Assembly: GCA_040414485.1 (NCBI GenBank)
Contig: JBEDUK010000096.1
Location: 1-64,000 of the forward strand
DNA length: 64,000 nucleotides
Origin: JBEDUK01 sp040414485
GTDB taxonomy: Bacteria; Actinomycetota; UBA4738
Direction: 5' to 3'
In this document: positions 42,183 to 50,871 of the stretch, piece by piece
Position numbering within the stretch: position 1 is the stretch's first letter
How the letters are laid out: each line of letters begins with the position of its first letter
The notes under the pieces: model-generated
What the model was told of the DNA's origin: nothing
What the model saw: the letters and a program-made list of their open reading frames with translations, nothing else
The model's database searches: none
Program-made: the position numbers and the translations under genes

Positions 42183-42809
42183 CTAGGAGCTCTCGCCGGC
42201 GCTCGGCGTGGCGCTGGACTGGTTCTCCAGCTCCTGGCAGGTGGCGTTCGTCCTGAACGCCGCGTCGAGGTCGGACTGGCCGAACGACAGGCTGCCGTTC
42301 GGACCGCCGAAGGGCTGCGCACGGTCGAGCGACGAGGTGATCGCGTCGATGCCCTGGGTGAACGCGTTGGCATCGTCGGTCGTCAGGTTCTTGGCCTGGT
42401 TCAGCACCGTCTGAAGCTCGGCCTCCGCGGCCTGGAACTGGGCCTTCACCCGCCGGATGGCCGCTCCGGCGCCCGGCACGTCCGGCACTCCGAGGGATGT
42501 GATCCGGTCCTGCAGCGCCGTGAACTCGTTCAGCACGAACGTCAGATAGTCCACGAACGTCCGCTTCGCCTCATCGAGGCTGGTCGGAGTGAAGTTCTGC
42601 AGCTGCTGCGTTCGCTCGTTGATCTGGCCGGACAGCGTCTCGCCGAAGCCGCACATTCCGGCGACCCACGTGGCCGCGGAGGACCCGCCCGATCCGTCGG
42701 CCGTGGCGGACGGTGCGGACGCACTCTTCGATCCACCGCCGCACGCCGCGAGCGTCACGGACGCCGAAAGCACGGCGACCGCCAACCACTTCGAGCGGCG
42801 CATCGTCAT
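42183..42809 (-). CDS. Putative lipoprotein
   Basis: A 208-residue lipoprotein. The signal sequence RRSKWLAVAVLSASVTLAAC ends in a lipobox with Cys23, followed by a flexible Gly/Ser stretch. The mature domain is helical (LQNFTPTSLDEAKRTFVDYL, AEAELQTVLNQAKNLTTDDA) with two further Cys residues (AGMCGFGE, TNATCQEL). I do not recognise the family; it resembles short helical-bundle lipoproteins. The ATG at 42809 follows a G-rich ribosome site. A second in-frame ATG lies two codons later. Confidence 0.7.
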   Translation of the reverse strand: MTMRRSKWLAVAVLSASVTLAACGGGSKSASAPSATADGSGGSSAATWVAGMCGFGETLSGQINERTQQLQNFTPTSLDEAKRTFVDYLTFVLNEFTALQDRITSLGVPDVPGAGAAIRRVKAQFQAAEAELQTVLNQAKNLTTDDANAFTQGIDAITSSLDRAQPFGGPNGSLSFGQSDLDAAFRTNATCQELENQSSATPSAGESS

Positions 42810-42926
42810 CCCCCCATCCACGCGGTGCCCGGCCCGAGAACGAACGCCCATCGGGCCGCGACCGGACGAACGGGCACGATAGCACCGCTATGGCGAGCCG
42901 AACCGGCGGGCCCGGCGTGGCCGGCT

Positions 42927-43802
42927 TCAGCAGCCTGGCTGGTCCGGAAGCAGCGGCCGGAAGACCACCTGGTACACCCTCGAGCCGCTGCGCCAGAGCG
43001 TCTCCGCCGTCGCGGCCCGCGCCGCGGCGATCACGCGATCGCGTGCCGCGCCCTCGAGCACCCCACAGCGGAAACCCGCGACGGGCGACGGTCCGCCGAA
43101 TCGTGCCAGCCGCGCGCTCGGCGACGCGTCGAGCGGCCAGGCGGCCGCGACCGATCCGGCCGGCGGATTGGCCCTCGACGATCCCACGTAGACGGCCAGG
43201 CGCGGTGCGGTGTACTCGGCCGGTGCCGTGACCGTGCCGGCGGGCAGCCACGAGGGCAGGTCCAGGAGCGCGGCGCTGAACAGTGCGAACCTCGCGCGTT
43301 CGGCGAGATCGCCGGCCAACACCTGCTCTCGATGCATCCCGGTCACTGACATGCTGAAGACGAGGCGATCGAAGGGGGCGCCGACGGCCCCGGTCTCCGT
43401 GGCGCTCGGACCCGTGAGGCCGGCGGCCTCCGCCTGGCGAAGGACATCCTGGATCCCGGCCTCGGACAGTCGGAGCTGGCGAAGGTCGGCGATCGCAGGG
43501 GACTGCGAAGACGACTCGGTGCCCGCGGCAGCCGCCGATGCCACGATCACGGAGCCGTCGCCGTAGAGCGAGACCTGCGGCACCGGCGCGATCGAACCCG
43601 AATCCGCCGGCTGGGTCGCTACCCGAAGGAGCACGTCGGCGGCGCCGGTGGGGTGATCGACCGGCCCGCTCGGCGCCGCCGACGCTGCCGACGCCCGGCC
43701 CGACGGCCTGATCACGAGCCCAACAGCAGCGCCGACCACCACGCCCACGACCAGCAGGGCGGCGGCGGTCAGGGCGAGCCTCGTTGCGCGGTTGGCGGGC
43801 AC
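42927..43802 (-). CDS. Membrane-anchored extracytoplasmic protein of unknown function
   Basis: A 291-residue protein with one N-terminal helix (about 8-32, LALTAAALLVVGVVVGAAVGLVI). The rest is extracytoplasmic, with Pro/Ala/Ser-rich parts and a folded region (VSLYGDGSVIVAS, LRQLRLSEAGIQDVLRQAEAAGL, GAPFDRLVFSMSVTG). The segment LSEAGIQDVLRQAEAAGL resembles proteins of unknown role I have seen in Actinomycetota. The GTG 43802 is chosen because TAGCCT lies ten bases upstream and the longer frame would enter the divergent DUF3237 promoter region. Confidence 0.6.
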   Translation of the reverse strand: MPANRATRLALTAAALLVVGVVVGAAVGLVIRPSGRASAASAAPSGPVDHPTGAADVLLRVATQPADSGSIAPVPQVSLYGDGSVIVASAAAAGTESSSQSPAIADLRQLRLSEAGIQDVLRQAEAAGLTGPSATETGAVGAPFDRLVFSMSVTGMHREQVLAGDLAERARFALFSAALLDLPSWLPAGTVTAPAEYTAPRLAVYVGSSRANPPAGSVAAAWPLDASPSARLARFGGPSPVAGFRCGVLEGAARDRVIAAARAATAETLWRSGSRVYQVVFRPLLPDQPGC

Positions 43803-43863
43803 GGTCGGACACAGGCTACCCTCCAACGGTCCGCGCCAAGGTCCCGAGTGACGGAGTGGAGCC

Positions 43864-44352
43864 GTGCGCATCGAACCGCTGTTCCTCCTTTCGATGCGAT
43901 ACGACGACGGGACCTGGGTCCAGCCCTACGCCGGCGCCGAGGGTGCAGGTTTCGGCTGGGGCGGCGGAACCGTCGCGGGCGACGTGTTGCGGGGAGCCGT
44001 CCGATGGGCCAACCATCCGCGCCGGCGCGACGACGGCGTGTGGACGCCGAACCTACGAGGCGTGGTGAAGACGGAGGACGGCGCCGACCTGCTGATCTCC
44101 ATCCACGGGCAGAGCGTTCGGGAGGAGACTCCCGATGGCGTGGGCCGGGCCATCCTCGCCCGCCTCGAACTGGCGACCGAGCACCCCAGCTACCGGTGGC
44201 TGAACACCTGTTTCCTCGTCGGTGAGGGCGCCATCAACGAGGAAACCGAGGAGTGGTGGATCCATGCGTACGTGTGCGTCAACGAGGTCGTCGAGCACGA
44301 ACCCGCAATCGGTGATCCGCCTCCGGACCGGTTCCGCCAGGGCCGCCGATAA
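43864..44352 (+). CDS. DUF3237 (UPF0311-like) family protein
   Basis: A 162-residue protein with the features of the DUF3237 family: an N-terminal LFLLSMRYDDGTWVQ strand, GRGVSWGGGTVAGD-type Gly-rich turn (here FGWGGGTVAGDVLRGAVRW), ADLLISIHGQSVREE and a later HPSYRWLNTCFLVGEG. The family is predicted to form a beta-barrel; its role is unknown. GTG 43864 has GGAGTGGAG upstream. The next gene is convergent (34 bases apart). Confidence 0.7.
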   Translation: MRIEPLFLLSMRYDDGTWVQPYAGAEGAGFGWGGGTVAGDVLRGAVRWANHPRRRDDGVWTPNLRGVVKTEDGADLLISIHGQSVREETPDGVGRAILARLELATEHPSYRWLNTCFLVGEGAINEETEEWWIHAYVCVNEVVEHEPAIGDPPPDRFRQGRR

Positions 44353-44385
44353 GCGGGGATACGAGCGAGTGCTCGTGCGACGCCG

Positions 44386-45285
44386 TCACTCCAGCGGCGT
44401 GACCGCCTCGTCAGGCCTCCTGGCGAGCGTTGGCCCACGGATGGCGACGTAGATGCCCGCCAGCACGATCACCCCGCCGACGACGGCGAACCACGGCGGG
44501 ACCTCCCCAAAGAAGAACAGGGCCAGCAGCGTCGAGCCCACCGGTTCGCCCAGGACCGAGATCGAGACGATGGTGGCGTCGATCTCCTTCAACAGATAGT
44601 TGAACGTCGTGTGGCCGAGGCCCTGCGGTACGGCAGCCATCAGCACGAACATCAGCCAGGTCCGGCCATCGAACCCCCACATCCGCCCGCCCGACAGGGC
44701 CGCCACCGGGAGCAGGACCAGCGCTGCACTCGGATAGGCGATCCCGACGTAGGCGAGCAGCGACACGTCGCGGCGAAGGTGCCGCCCCGCCAGGAAGTAC
44801 CCGGCCGCGAATGCCGCGCCGGCCAGAGCCAGGAGGTCGCCGACCACCGCCCGCACCGACACGGTGAAGTCGCCGCCGGCGATGATCGCCGCGCCGGCAA
44901 GCGCCGTCAGGATCCCGAAGAGTGTCACGCGATCGATCCGTTCGTCGAACAACACGCGAGCCCCCGCCGCGACGAAGATCGGCGAGGACGCAACCAGCGT
45001 GACGCTCGCCGCGACGGTGGTGAGCTCGACGGATGGAACCCAGACGGCGAAGTGGGCGGCCAGGATCGCGCCGGAGAGCGCCGCGATGCCCACCTGCCGC
45101 CGGGACAGGCGGCGCAGTTCGTGCCGGCGCGTGGCGAGCACGAGCGGGATCACCACGACCGCCGAGATGGCGGTCCGGTAGAACGCGATCACCAGGCCGG
45201 CCGCATCCGCTTCGCGGATGAAGATCGCCGAAAAGGACACGGCGACCACGCCCATGACCATGAGCAGCGCCTGCCGCGGCGTCAC
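44386..45285 (-). CDS. EamA/DMT-superfamily transporter
   Basis: A 299-residue protein with ten membrane helices formed from two EamA repeats. Typical sequences are VVAVSFSAIFIREADAAGLVI in helix 1-2, AHFAVWVPSVELTTVAAS and, in the second half, LPVAALSGGRMWGF, ALPQGLGHTTFNYL-like (AVPQGLGHTTFNYLL) and LGEPVGSTLLALFFFGE. Such proteins export amino acids, purines or drugs. Substrate unknown. It is divergent from gpsA with 47 bases between starts. Confidence 0.86.
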   Translation of the reverse strand: MTPRQALLMVMGVVAVSFSAIFIREADAAGLVIAFYRTAISAVVVIPLVLATRRHELRRLSRRQVGIAALSGAILAAHFAVWVPSVELTTVAASVTLVASSPIFVAAGARVLFDERIDRVTLFGILTALAGAAIIAGGDFTVSVRAVVGDLLALAGAAFAAGYFLAGRHLRRDVSLLAYVGIAYPSAALVLLPVAALSGGRMWGFDGRTWLMFVLMAAVPQGLGHTTFNYLLKEIDATIVSISVLGEPVGSTLLALFFFGEVPPWFAVVGGVIVLAGIYVAIRGPTLARRPDEAVTPLE

Positions 45286-45318
45286 CGCGCCATCACCGCG
45301 CCATCCTCGCAGGCCCGA

Positions 45319-45324
45319 TATCCT
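45319..45324 (+). promoter_or_regulatory. -10 box of gpsA, leaderless start
   Basis: TATCCT ends eight bases before GTG 45333, in the short gap to the divergent DMT gene. Confidence 0.4.
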
Positions 45325-45332
45325 CCGCGGAC

Positions 45333-46328
45333 GTGGCGAACATCACGGTCTTCGGCTCCGGCGCGATGGGCACCGCCGTCGCCATGCACCTGGCCCGGGC
45401 GGGCAACGACACCACGCTCTGGGCGTCCCCGTGGGACGTTCAGGTCCTGCCGTCGCTGCTCGGCGAACGGCGGCACCCCGGTCTCCCGGCGCACCTGCCC
45501 GATCAACTCCGGGTGCTCGGACCGGACGACCTCGCGGCCGCGGCGGACGGAATCGAGATCGCCGTCATGGGCGCCCATTCCGGCGGAGCCCGCACGCTCA
45601 GCCGCACGGTTCGGGAGTCCGACGCGGGGATACCGCTGGTCGTGGGCCTGGCGAAGGGACTGGAGCGCGGCACCGGCCGGCGGATGTCGGAGATCTACGC
45701 GGAGGAGATCGGCCACGACCGCGTGGTCGCCATGGGCGGACCAGCCCTCGCGGCGGAGATCGCCCAGGACCTGCCGACGGCCGCCGTGCTCGCCTCGGCC
45801 CATGTGGAAAGCGTGGAATTCGCCGCCGACGCGTTCCGATCCGGAACGTTCCACGTGAGCCTGTCCACCGACGTGGCCGGCGTGGAGTACGCGACGGTCG
45901 CCAAGAACGTCACCGCCATCGGGATGGGCCTGCTGGACGGCTTCGGCAAGGTCTCGGATCTGGCGTATCGCAACGCGAAGGCCGCACTGTTCACGCAGGC
46001 CGTGGACGAGATGCGCGGCCTCCTGCTGGCCCTCGGCGCGCAGGCGGAGACGGCCGCGGGACTGGCCGGTCTGGGCGATGCGCTCGTGACCAGCCTCGGC
46101 GGCCGCAATCGCCTCTACGGCGAGCTCATCGGCGAAGGGGCCGACCCCGAGCACACGTTGCGCGATCTGGTCGCGCAGGGCCTGACCGTCGAGGGGGTCG
46201 AATCGGCGAGGGAGGTTCGCCGGCTCACGGACCAGTTCGGCCTTGATCTGCCGCTGCATTCGCAGGTCCACCGGATCCTGTTCGAAGGGGTGCCCGCCCG
46301 GAGCATCCTCGACTGTCTGAAGGGGTGA
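45333..46328 (+). CDS. gpsA: NAD(P)-dependent glycerol-3-phosphate dehydrogenase
   Basis: A 331-residue GpsA-type enzyme. The cofactor loop is VFGSGAMGTA at the N-terminus. The substrate-binding Lys is in VAKNVTAIG (about 188-196), and LAGLGDALVTSLGGRNRLYG is the conserved C-terminal block. It reduces dihydroxyacetone phosphate to sn-glycerol-3-phosphate for phospholipid synthesis. GTG 45333 follows a TATCCT box by eight bases. glpX starts six bases after its stop, so the two are an operon linking triose phosphate to lipid and sugar synthesis. Confidence 0.9.
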   Translation: MANITVFGSGAMGTAVAMHLARAGNDTTLWASPWDVQVLPSLLGERRHPGLPAHLPDQLRVLGPDDLAAAADGIEIAVMGAHSGGARTLSRTVRESDAGIPLVVGLAKGLERGTGRRMSEIYAEEIGHDRVVAMGGPALAAEIAQDLPTAAVLASAHVESVEFAADAFRSGTFHVSLSTDVAGVEYATVAKNVTAIGMGLLDGFGKVSDLAYRNAKAALFTQAVDEMRGLLLALGAQAETAAGLAGLGDALVTSLGGRNRLYGELIGEGADPEHTLRDLVAQGLTVEGVESAREVRRLTDQFGLDLPLHSQVHRILFEGVPARSILDCLKG

Positions 46329-46334
46329 GAGGGG

Positions 46335-47366
46335 ATGAACGACGCGATGAACGCGCCCGCCCAGGAGGGTCCCGTGGCCGACAAGGGCCAGCCCGACCGG
46401 AACCTGGCCCTCGAGCTGGTTCGGGTCACCGAGGCCGCGGCGCTCTCGGCGGGCCGCTGGATCGGCAAGGGCCAGAAGGAGAGCGCCGACCAGGCCGCGG
46501 TCGACGCCATGCGCCTGATGCTCGACACCGTGGCCATGGCCGGCGTCGTCGTGATCGGCGAGGGTGAGAAGGACGAGGCCCCCATGCTGTTCAACGGCGA
46601 GCAGGTAGGGAACGGATCGGGGCCGGCGGTGGACGTCGCGGTCGACCCGCTGGAGGGCACCAGGCTGACCGCGCTCGGCATGCCGGGCGCGATCGCCGTG
46701 GTCGCGGTGGCCGAGGCGGGAACCATGTTCTTCCCCGGCGCGGCCGTGTACATGGACAAGATCGCCGGCGGACCCGAGGTGGCCGACGTGCTCGACATCG
46801 AGGCGCCGCCCGGTGAGAACGTCCGACGCGCGGCCAAGGCCAAGGGCATCCGGCCCGAGGACGTGTCGGTGGTCGTCCTCGACCGCGACCGCCACACGCA
46901 GCTGATCGCGGACCTTCGCGAAGCGGGCGCGAAGGTGCATCTGATCACCGACGGCGACGTCGCCCCCACGATCGCGGCCGCCAGGCCGGACACCGGCGTG
47001 GACCTGCTGATGGGAGTGGGCGGAACCCCGGAGGGCGTGATCTCGGCAGCGGCGTTGAAGGCGCTCGGGGGCGGGATGCAGGGCAGGCTCTGGCCCCGAA
47101 ACGACGACGAGAGGCAGAAGCTCGTCGACGCCGGCTACGACGTGGACGAGGTGCTCACCACCGACCGGCTGGTCGGCGGCCACAACGTGTTCGTCGCGGC
47201 CACGGGCGTGACCACGGGCTCCATGCTGAGGGGCGTCCTGTACACCGGCGGCGGCGCCGTCACCGACTCGATCGTCATGCGGTCGAAGTCCGGGACCGTC
47301 CGGCGGATCGAGGCCGAGCATGCCCTGGACAAGCTCATGCTCTATTCGAACGTCGCCTACCGCTGA
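46335..47366 (+). CDS. glpX: Class II fructose-1,6-bisphosphatase GlpX
   Basis: A 343-residue GlpX. It contains IGEGEKDEAPML (metal site), VDVAVDPLEGTRLTA with the DPLEGT motif, TDGDVAPTIAAA and GVGGTPEGVI. It hydrolyses fructose 1,6-bisphosphate in gluconeogenesis; class II enzymes are the usual ones in actinobacteria. The ATG at 46335 lies six bases after gpsA and has GAGAGGGG upstream. All family motifs are intact. The gene is convergent with the S9 peptidase gene, 28 bases apart. Confidence 0.95.
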   Translation: MNDAMNAPAQEGPVADKGQPDRNLALELVRVTEAAALSAGRWIGKGQKESADQAAVDAMRLMLDTVAMAGVVVIGEGEKDEAPMLFNGEQVGNGSGPAVDVAVDPLEGTRLTALGMPGAIAVVAVAEAGTMFFPGAAVYMDKIAGGPEVADVLDIEAPPGENVRRAAKAKGIRPEDVSVVVLDRDRHTQLIADLREAGAKVHLITDGDVAPTIAAARPDTGVDLLMGVGGTPEGVISAAALKALGGGMQGRLWPRNDDERQKLVDAGYDVDEVLTTDRLVGGHNVFVAATGVTTGSMLRGVLYTGGGAVTDSIVMRSKSGTVRRIEAEHALDKLMLYSNVAYR

Positions 47367-47369
47367 CGC

Positions 47370-47383
47370 GCCGTTCGCGGCGG
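47370..47383. terminator. Small TTCG-loop hairpin between convergent genes
   Basis: CGCCG, TTCG loop, CGGCG: a five-base-pair stem with an extra-stable loop, directly after the glpX stop and before the S9 peptidase stop. It is short; terminator function is only possible. Confidence 0.3.
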
Positions 47384-47394
47384 GATGAGGCCGG

Positions 47395-49527
47395 CTACGG
47401 CGAACCCAGCGCCCGACGAAGGAACTCGACCTGCAGCAGCAGGAGGTTCTCCGCGACCACCTCCTGCGGGGTCATGTGGGTCACGCCGGAGAGGGGCAGG
47501 ACCGTGTGCGGCCGGCCCGCGGCGAGCAGTTCGCCGGACAGACGCAGCGTGTGGGCCGCCACCACGTTGTCGTCGGCCAGCCCGTGGATCAGCATGAGCG
47601 GCCGCTGCAGTCGGTGGGCGTCGGCGAGCAGCGAGCTTCGCCGGTAGGCGTCCGGCTGCTCCTCGGGCGTGCCCAGGTAGCGCTCGGTGTAGTGCGTGTC
47701 GTAGAGGCTCCAGTCGGTCACGGGCGCGCCGGCCACGGCAGCATGGAACACGTCCGGCCGGCGGAGCACGGCGAGCGCGGCAAGGTAGCCACCGAACGAC
47801 CAGCCGCGGATGGTGACCCGCGTCAGATCCAGCACGCCTTGGTGCGCGTCTGAGACCGCGTGGAGCGCGTCGACCTGATCCTCGAGCGCGAACGTGGCCA
47901 GGTCGAGGTGCACGGCGCGCTCCCAGGCCGGTCCGCGTCCCGGGGTTCCGCGCCCGTCGGCCACGATGACGGCGAAGCCCTGATCCGCGAACCACTGCGA
48001 CTGCAGGAACGCGTCGGCCGCCTTGGTCACGCGCGCGTGCTCCGGCCCGCCGTAGGGATCCATGAGGACCGGAAGGGGCCCGGCATGACGGCGGCCGGAT
48101 GGAAGGAGCAACGCCGTTCGGAGATTCCGCTCGCCAAGCGCGGCGATCGCGGGCGACGGTCGAACCGACGGCCGTTCGGCTCTCGAGGCGATCTCGATTA
48201 TGTCTTTGCGTGCCCCACCGGGCAGGAAGGTCGTAAGGTGACCTGACGAATCGGATTCCTCGTCGCTCAGGCTCGCCGAGGTGATCAGCGTCGCAGCCCC
48301 GCCTCGCGTACCGGTGTGAACACCCGGCGCCGTGGTCAGCCGCGTCAACTCGCCCGACCCGTCGAGATACCAGACGTGCTGCTCGGTGGGATCGTCCGAC
48401 GCCGCGAACAGGACGCCGTCGCTGACCGCGAGCACGTCGCGAACCTGCAACCCGGCCGGTGTCACGGGCCTCCCGTCGATCAGGAGCCGGCGCGTGTCGC
48501 CCGAATCGGCGGTCCACACCAGCGCCCCGTCCTTCGTCCATGCGGGCACGCCGGCCACGACATCGAGCCACGCGGCATCGTCGTCCTCGCGGAGCACGGT
48601 CGACGCGCCCGTCGAGGGGTCCGGCGACATGATCCGCATCTGCCGCTGGTCCCGCGACTGCACGAGGAACAGCGGCGGGCCGCCCTCCGACCAGTGCACC
48701 TCGACCAGGTACGGGAATGCCTCGCGGTCCCATTCGACCTCCGTGCGCGCGCCGCCTTCGGTCTCGATGACGAACAGGCGCACCTCGGCGTTCGGCGTTC
48801 CTGCCGCCGGATAGGCGAGCGTGCGGAAGGCCGCGGCAGGGTCGCTCGGATCGCCGATGTGCCATCGCCGCACGCCCGAGATGTCGACGCGTGCCGCCAG
48901 GAGCGACCCGCCGTCGGGAGACCACCAGAACCCACGATGGCGGGCCATCTCCTCGGCCGCCACGAACTCGGCAGCGCCCCACGAGACATCCGGGTCGTCC
49001 TCGCTTGCGACTTCACGGTCAGCCGCGTCGCCGGAGCCCTCAACGCCGCCGGTCAGGTGGATCACGCGGAGCGACCGGTCCGACAGGTACGCGACCCTGG
49101 TGCCCGTGGGGTCCGGCCTCGGATCGAAGACAGGACCGCGCGCGTCCGGCAGTTCGCGTACCGAACCTGCCGCCACGTCCGCCACGAACAGCCGTCCGCC
49201 GATCGCGAACGCGGCGACGGTGAGGGCCGGGTCGGCCGCATACGCCACGATTCCGCCGGCAGCCTCACGCGTCCGCTCGCGGCGCGCACGTTCGGCGGCG
49301 GGGAGGTGTTCCTCATCGCCGCCGAGCAGCGCCCGGGCGTCGGCGATCAGCCGCTCCGAGCCGTCCGTCGCATCGATGACCCAGAGGTCATTCACTGGAT
49401 CGTCTCCGGACTCCGATCGAAGGAACGCCAAGCGCGACGCGTCGCCCGCGACGGTGAACGACCGCGGGCGGCCCAGGGTGAACCGCCGGGTCGCGGCGAA
49501 CCGCCGAGGGAACGAGACCTCCGTCAC
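47395..49527 (-). CDS. S9 family (dipeptidyl peptidase IV-like) serine peptidase
   Basis: A 710-residue protein with an N-terminal beta-propeller (about 1-450, WSPDG-type turns as in FWWSPDGGSL) and a C-terminal alpha/beta-hydrolase domain. The catalytic triad is Ser577 (GWSFGGYLAA), Asp652 (IHGLADDNV) and His684 (SGVTHMTP), in the right order for DPP-IV/prolyl oligopeptidase. It lacks a signal peptide or membrane anchor, so it is cytoplasmic and probably trims short peptides. GTG 49527 overlaps the stop of the upstream winged-helix gene (GTGA), so they are coupled. Confidence 0.9.
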   Translation of the reverse strand: MTEVSFPRRFAATRRFTLGRPRSFTVAGDASRLAFLRSESGDDPVNDLWVIDATDGSERLIADARALLGGDEEHLPAAERARRERTREAAGGIVAYAADPALTVAAFAIGGRLFVADVAAGSVRELPDARGPVFDPRPDPTGTRVAYLSDRSLRVIHLTGGVEGSGDAADREVASEDDPDVSWGAAEFVAAEEMARHRGFWWSPDGGSLLAARVDISGVRRWHIGDPSDPAAAFRTLAYPAAGTPNAEVRLFVIETEGGARTEVEWDREAFPYLVEVHWSEGGPPLFLVQSRDQRQMRIMSPDPSTGASTVLREDDDAAWLDVVAGVPAWTKDGALVWTADSGDTRRLLIDGRPVTPAGLQVRDVLAVSDGVLFAASDDPTEQHVWYLDGSGELTRLTTAPGVHTGTRGGAATLITSASLSDEESDSSGHLTTFLPGGARKDIIEIASRAERPSVRPSPAIAALGERNLRTALLLPSGRRHAGPLPVLMDPYGGPEHARVTKAADAFLQSQWFADQGFAVIVADGRGTPGRGPAWERAVHLDLATFALEDQVDALHAVSDAHQGVLDLTRVTIRGWSFGGYLAALAVLRRPDVFHAAVAGAPVTDWSLYDTHYTERYLGTPEEQPDAYRRSSLLADAHRLQRPLMLIHGLADDNVVAAHTLRLSGELLAAGRPHTVLPLSGVTHMTPQEVVAENLLLLQVEFLRRALGSP

Positions 49528-49757
49528 GACGCTGCCTCCTCTCCTGGTCCGGTGAGCTCGTACGTCCCGGTCGACACCTTCCGGACCCGCCCCTCCTTCG
49601 ACATCGCCGCCAGCGCGGCCAGAACCTGCTTTCGCACGTCGCGGACCTCGAACGGATCGATGTAGCCGTCGCGGAGCGCTCGGTCCTGGATGACCGTCCA
49701 GTGCAGCGGAGCACGATCCTCGGCGAGCACGCGCTCGATGGCCGCGGTCACCTCCAC
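49524..49757 (-). CDS. Small winged-helix-like protein
   Basis: A 77-residue protein (VEVTAAIERVLAEDRAPLHW) ending in DVRKQVLAALAAMSKEGRVRKVSTGTYEL, a pattern typical of a small winged helix with a beta wing. The GTG at 49757 lies five bases after the LLM gene stop, and its own stop overlaps the S9 peptidase start. Longer upstream starts run into the LLM gene. It could be a DNA-binding regulator of this operon, but no ligand or target is visible. Confidence 0.6.
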   Translation of the reverse strand: MEVTAAIERVLAEDRAPLHWTVIQDRALRDGYIDPFEVRDVRKQVLAALAAMSKEGRVRKVSTGTYELTGPGEEAAS

Positions 49758-49762
49758 GGCGG

Positions 49763-50767
49763 CTACAGGGCGTGGGCGAATGGGATCAGCGTCTCCGCGA
49801 TGACCTCGACCTCCGACCAGTCGGGCACGACGAACGGCATCGCCGCCGGGCTGACGATAATCTCCTCGACGCCGTTCTCCGCGAACGCGGCGAGCCGCGA
49901 CGCGCACACGTCGGGCGGTCCGGTGAGCGTCTCTTCGGCGAAGTCCTCGAGCGTCGTCGCGTTCAGCGAGCCGCCCGGCGACCATTCCTGCAACTGCTGG
50001 TACCGCGCCTGGAGGTCACGGGCGTCCTCGCCGACCAGCGTGTACAGCCCGATCGACAGTCGAACGCTCGCCGGATCCCGTCCGACCTCGTCGCAGATCT
50101 CGCCGAGCCGGCGCACGCGCGCGGCGTGCTCCGCGGCGTCCATCCGCCAGACGACGTTCCAGCCGGACGCGTGGCGGGCGACCAGGCGCAGCATACGATC
50201 GCCGCCCTTGCCGCCCACCCAGATCGGCGGCCCGCCGGCCTGCGCCGGACTCGGGCGGTTGTACGCCTCGCGGAGCCGGACCGTCGGCGTGTCGAGCGTC
50301 GCGGGCCCGCCGGCGAAGAGCGCCGCCACCGCCTCGACCGTGTCCTCGAGCGCACTGAAGCGCTCACCGACCGTCCCGTACCGGTACCCGAAGGCGTCGA
50401 ACTCCTTCTCGTACCAGCCGGCGCCGAGCCCGAGGTCGAAGCGCCCGCCGCTGATCAGGTCGATCGACGTCGCCATCTTCGCCAGGATCGCCGGATGCCT
50501 GAACGCGGCGCACGCGACGAGCGTCCCGAGCCGGACCCGCTCCGTTCGGGCCGCAAGCGCGGCCAGCGAGGTCAACGGCTCGACCGAGCCCTGTTCGCCC
50601 GCACCGCCGTATCTGGAGAGGTCCAGGAAGAAGTGGTCGGAGATCCAGACGCTGTCGAATCCCATGCGTTCGGCCCGAAGGGTCGCGTCCAACAGCGCGG
50701 GCCAGGACAGCGCCTCCCCGTCGGGGAACGAGTGCTCGTAATGGGGCAGGGCGAGTCCCAGGCGCAC
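49763..50767 (-). CDS. LLM-class F420-dependent oxidoreductase
   Basis: A 334-residue luciferase-like monooxygenase-family protein beginning VRLGLALPHYEHSFP, with WISDHFFLD, RVRLGTLVACAAFRHP, FDLGLGAGWYEKEFDAFGY and PPIWVGGKGGDRML, all typical of the F420-dependent actinobacterial group. Hydride transfer to an organic substrate is expected. GTG 50767 has TACTAT seven bases upstream (leaderless). It heads an operon with the winged-helix gene and the S9 peptidase. Confidence 0.88.
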   Translation of the reverse strand: MRLGLALPHYEHSFPDGEALSWPALLDATLRAERMGFDSVWISDHFFLDLSRYGGAGEQGSVEPLTSLAALAARTERVRLGTLVACAAFRHPAILAKMATSIDLISGGRFDLGLGAGWYEKEFDAFGYRYGTVGERFSALEDTVEAVAALFAGGPATLDTPTVRLREAYNRPSPAQAGGPPIWVGGKGGDRMLRLVARHASGWNVVWRMDAAEHAARVRRLGEICDEVGRDPASVRLSIGLYTLVGEDARDLQARYQQLQEWSPGGSLNATTLEDFAEETLTGPPDVCASRLAAFAENGVEEIIVSPAAMPFVVPDWSEVEVIAETLIPFAHAL

Positions 50768-50774
50768 TGCCCGG

Positions 50775-50780
50775 ATAGTA
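50775..50780 (-). promoter_or_regulatory. -10 box of LLM operon, leaderless start
   Basis: Minus strand TACTAT ends seven bases before GTG 50767. It is the best example of the leaderless pattern in this window because the box is AT-rich within a GC-rich gap. Confidence 0.55.
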
Positions 50781-50871
50781 CCCACCCCGGCTCGGCCAGG
50801 GCCGGTTCCGGGTTCGTGTCCGGGGCATCCCCGATGGCGAACGCCGAAGAGGCGCGCCATCATGCGGGTCG

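Noticed and set aside
40077..43349. Plus-strand open frame of 1090 codons
   Set aside because: It is antisense to the FMN oxidase, PHP, lipoprotein and membrane-protein genes, all of which have clear family or export signals.
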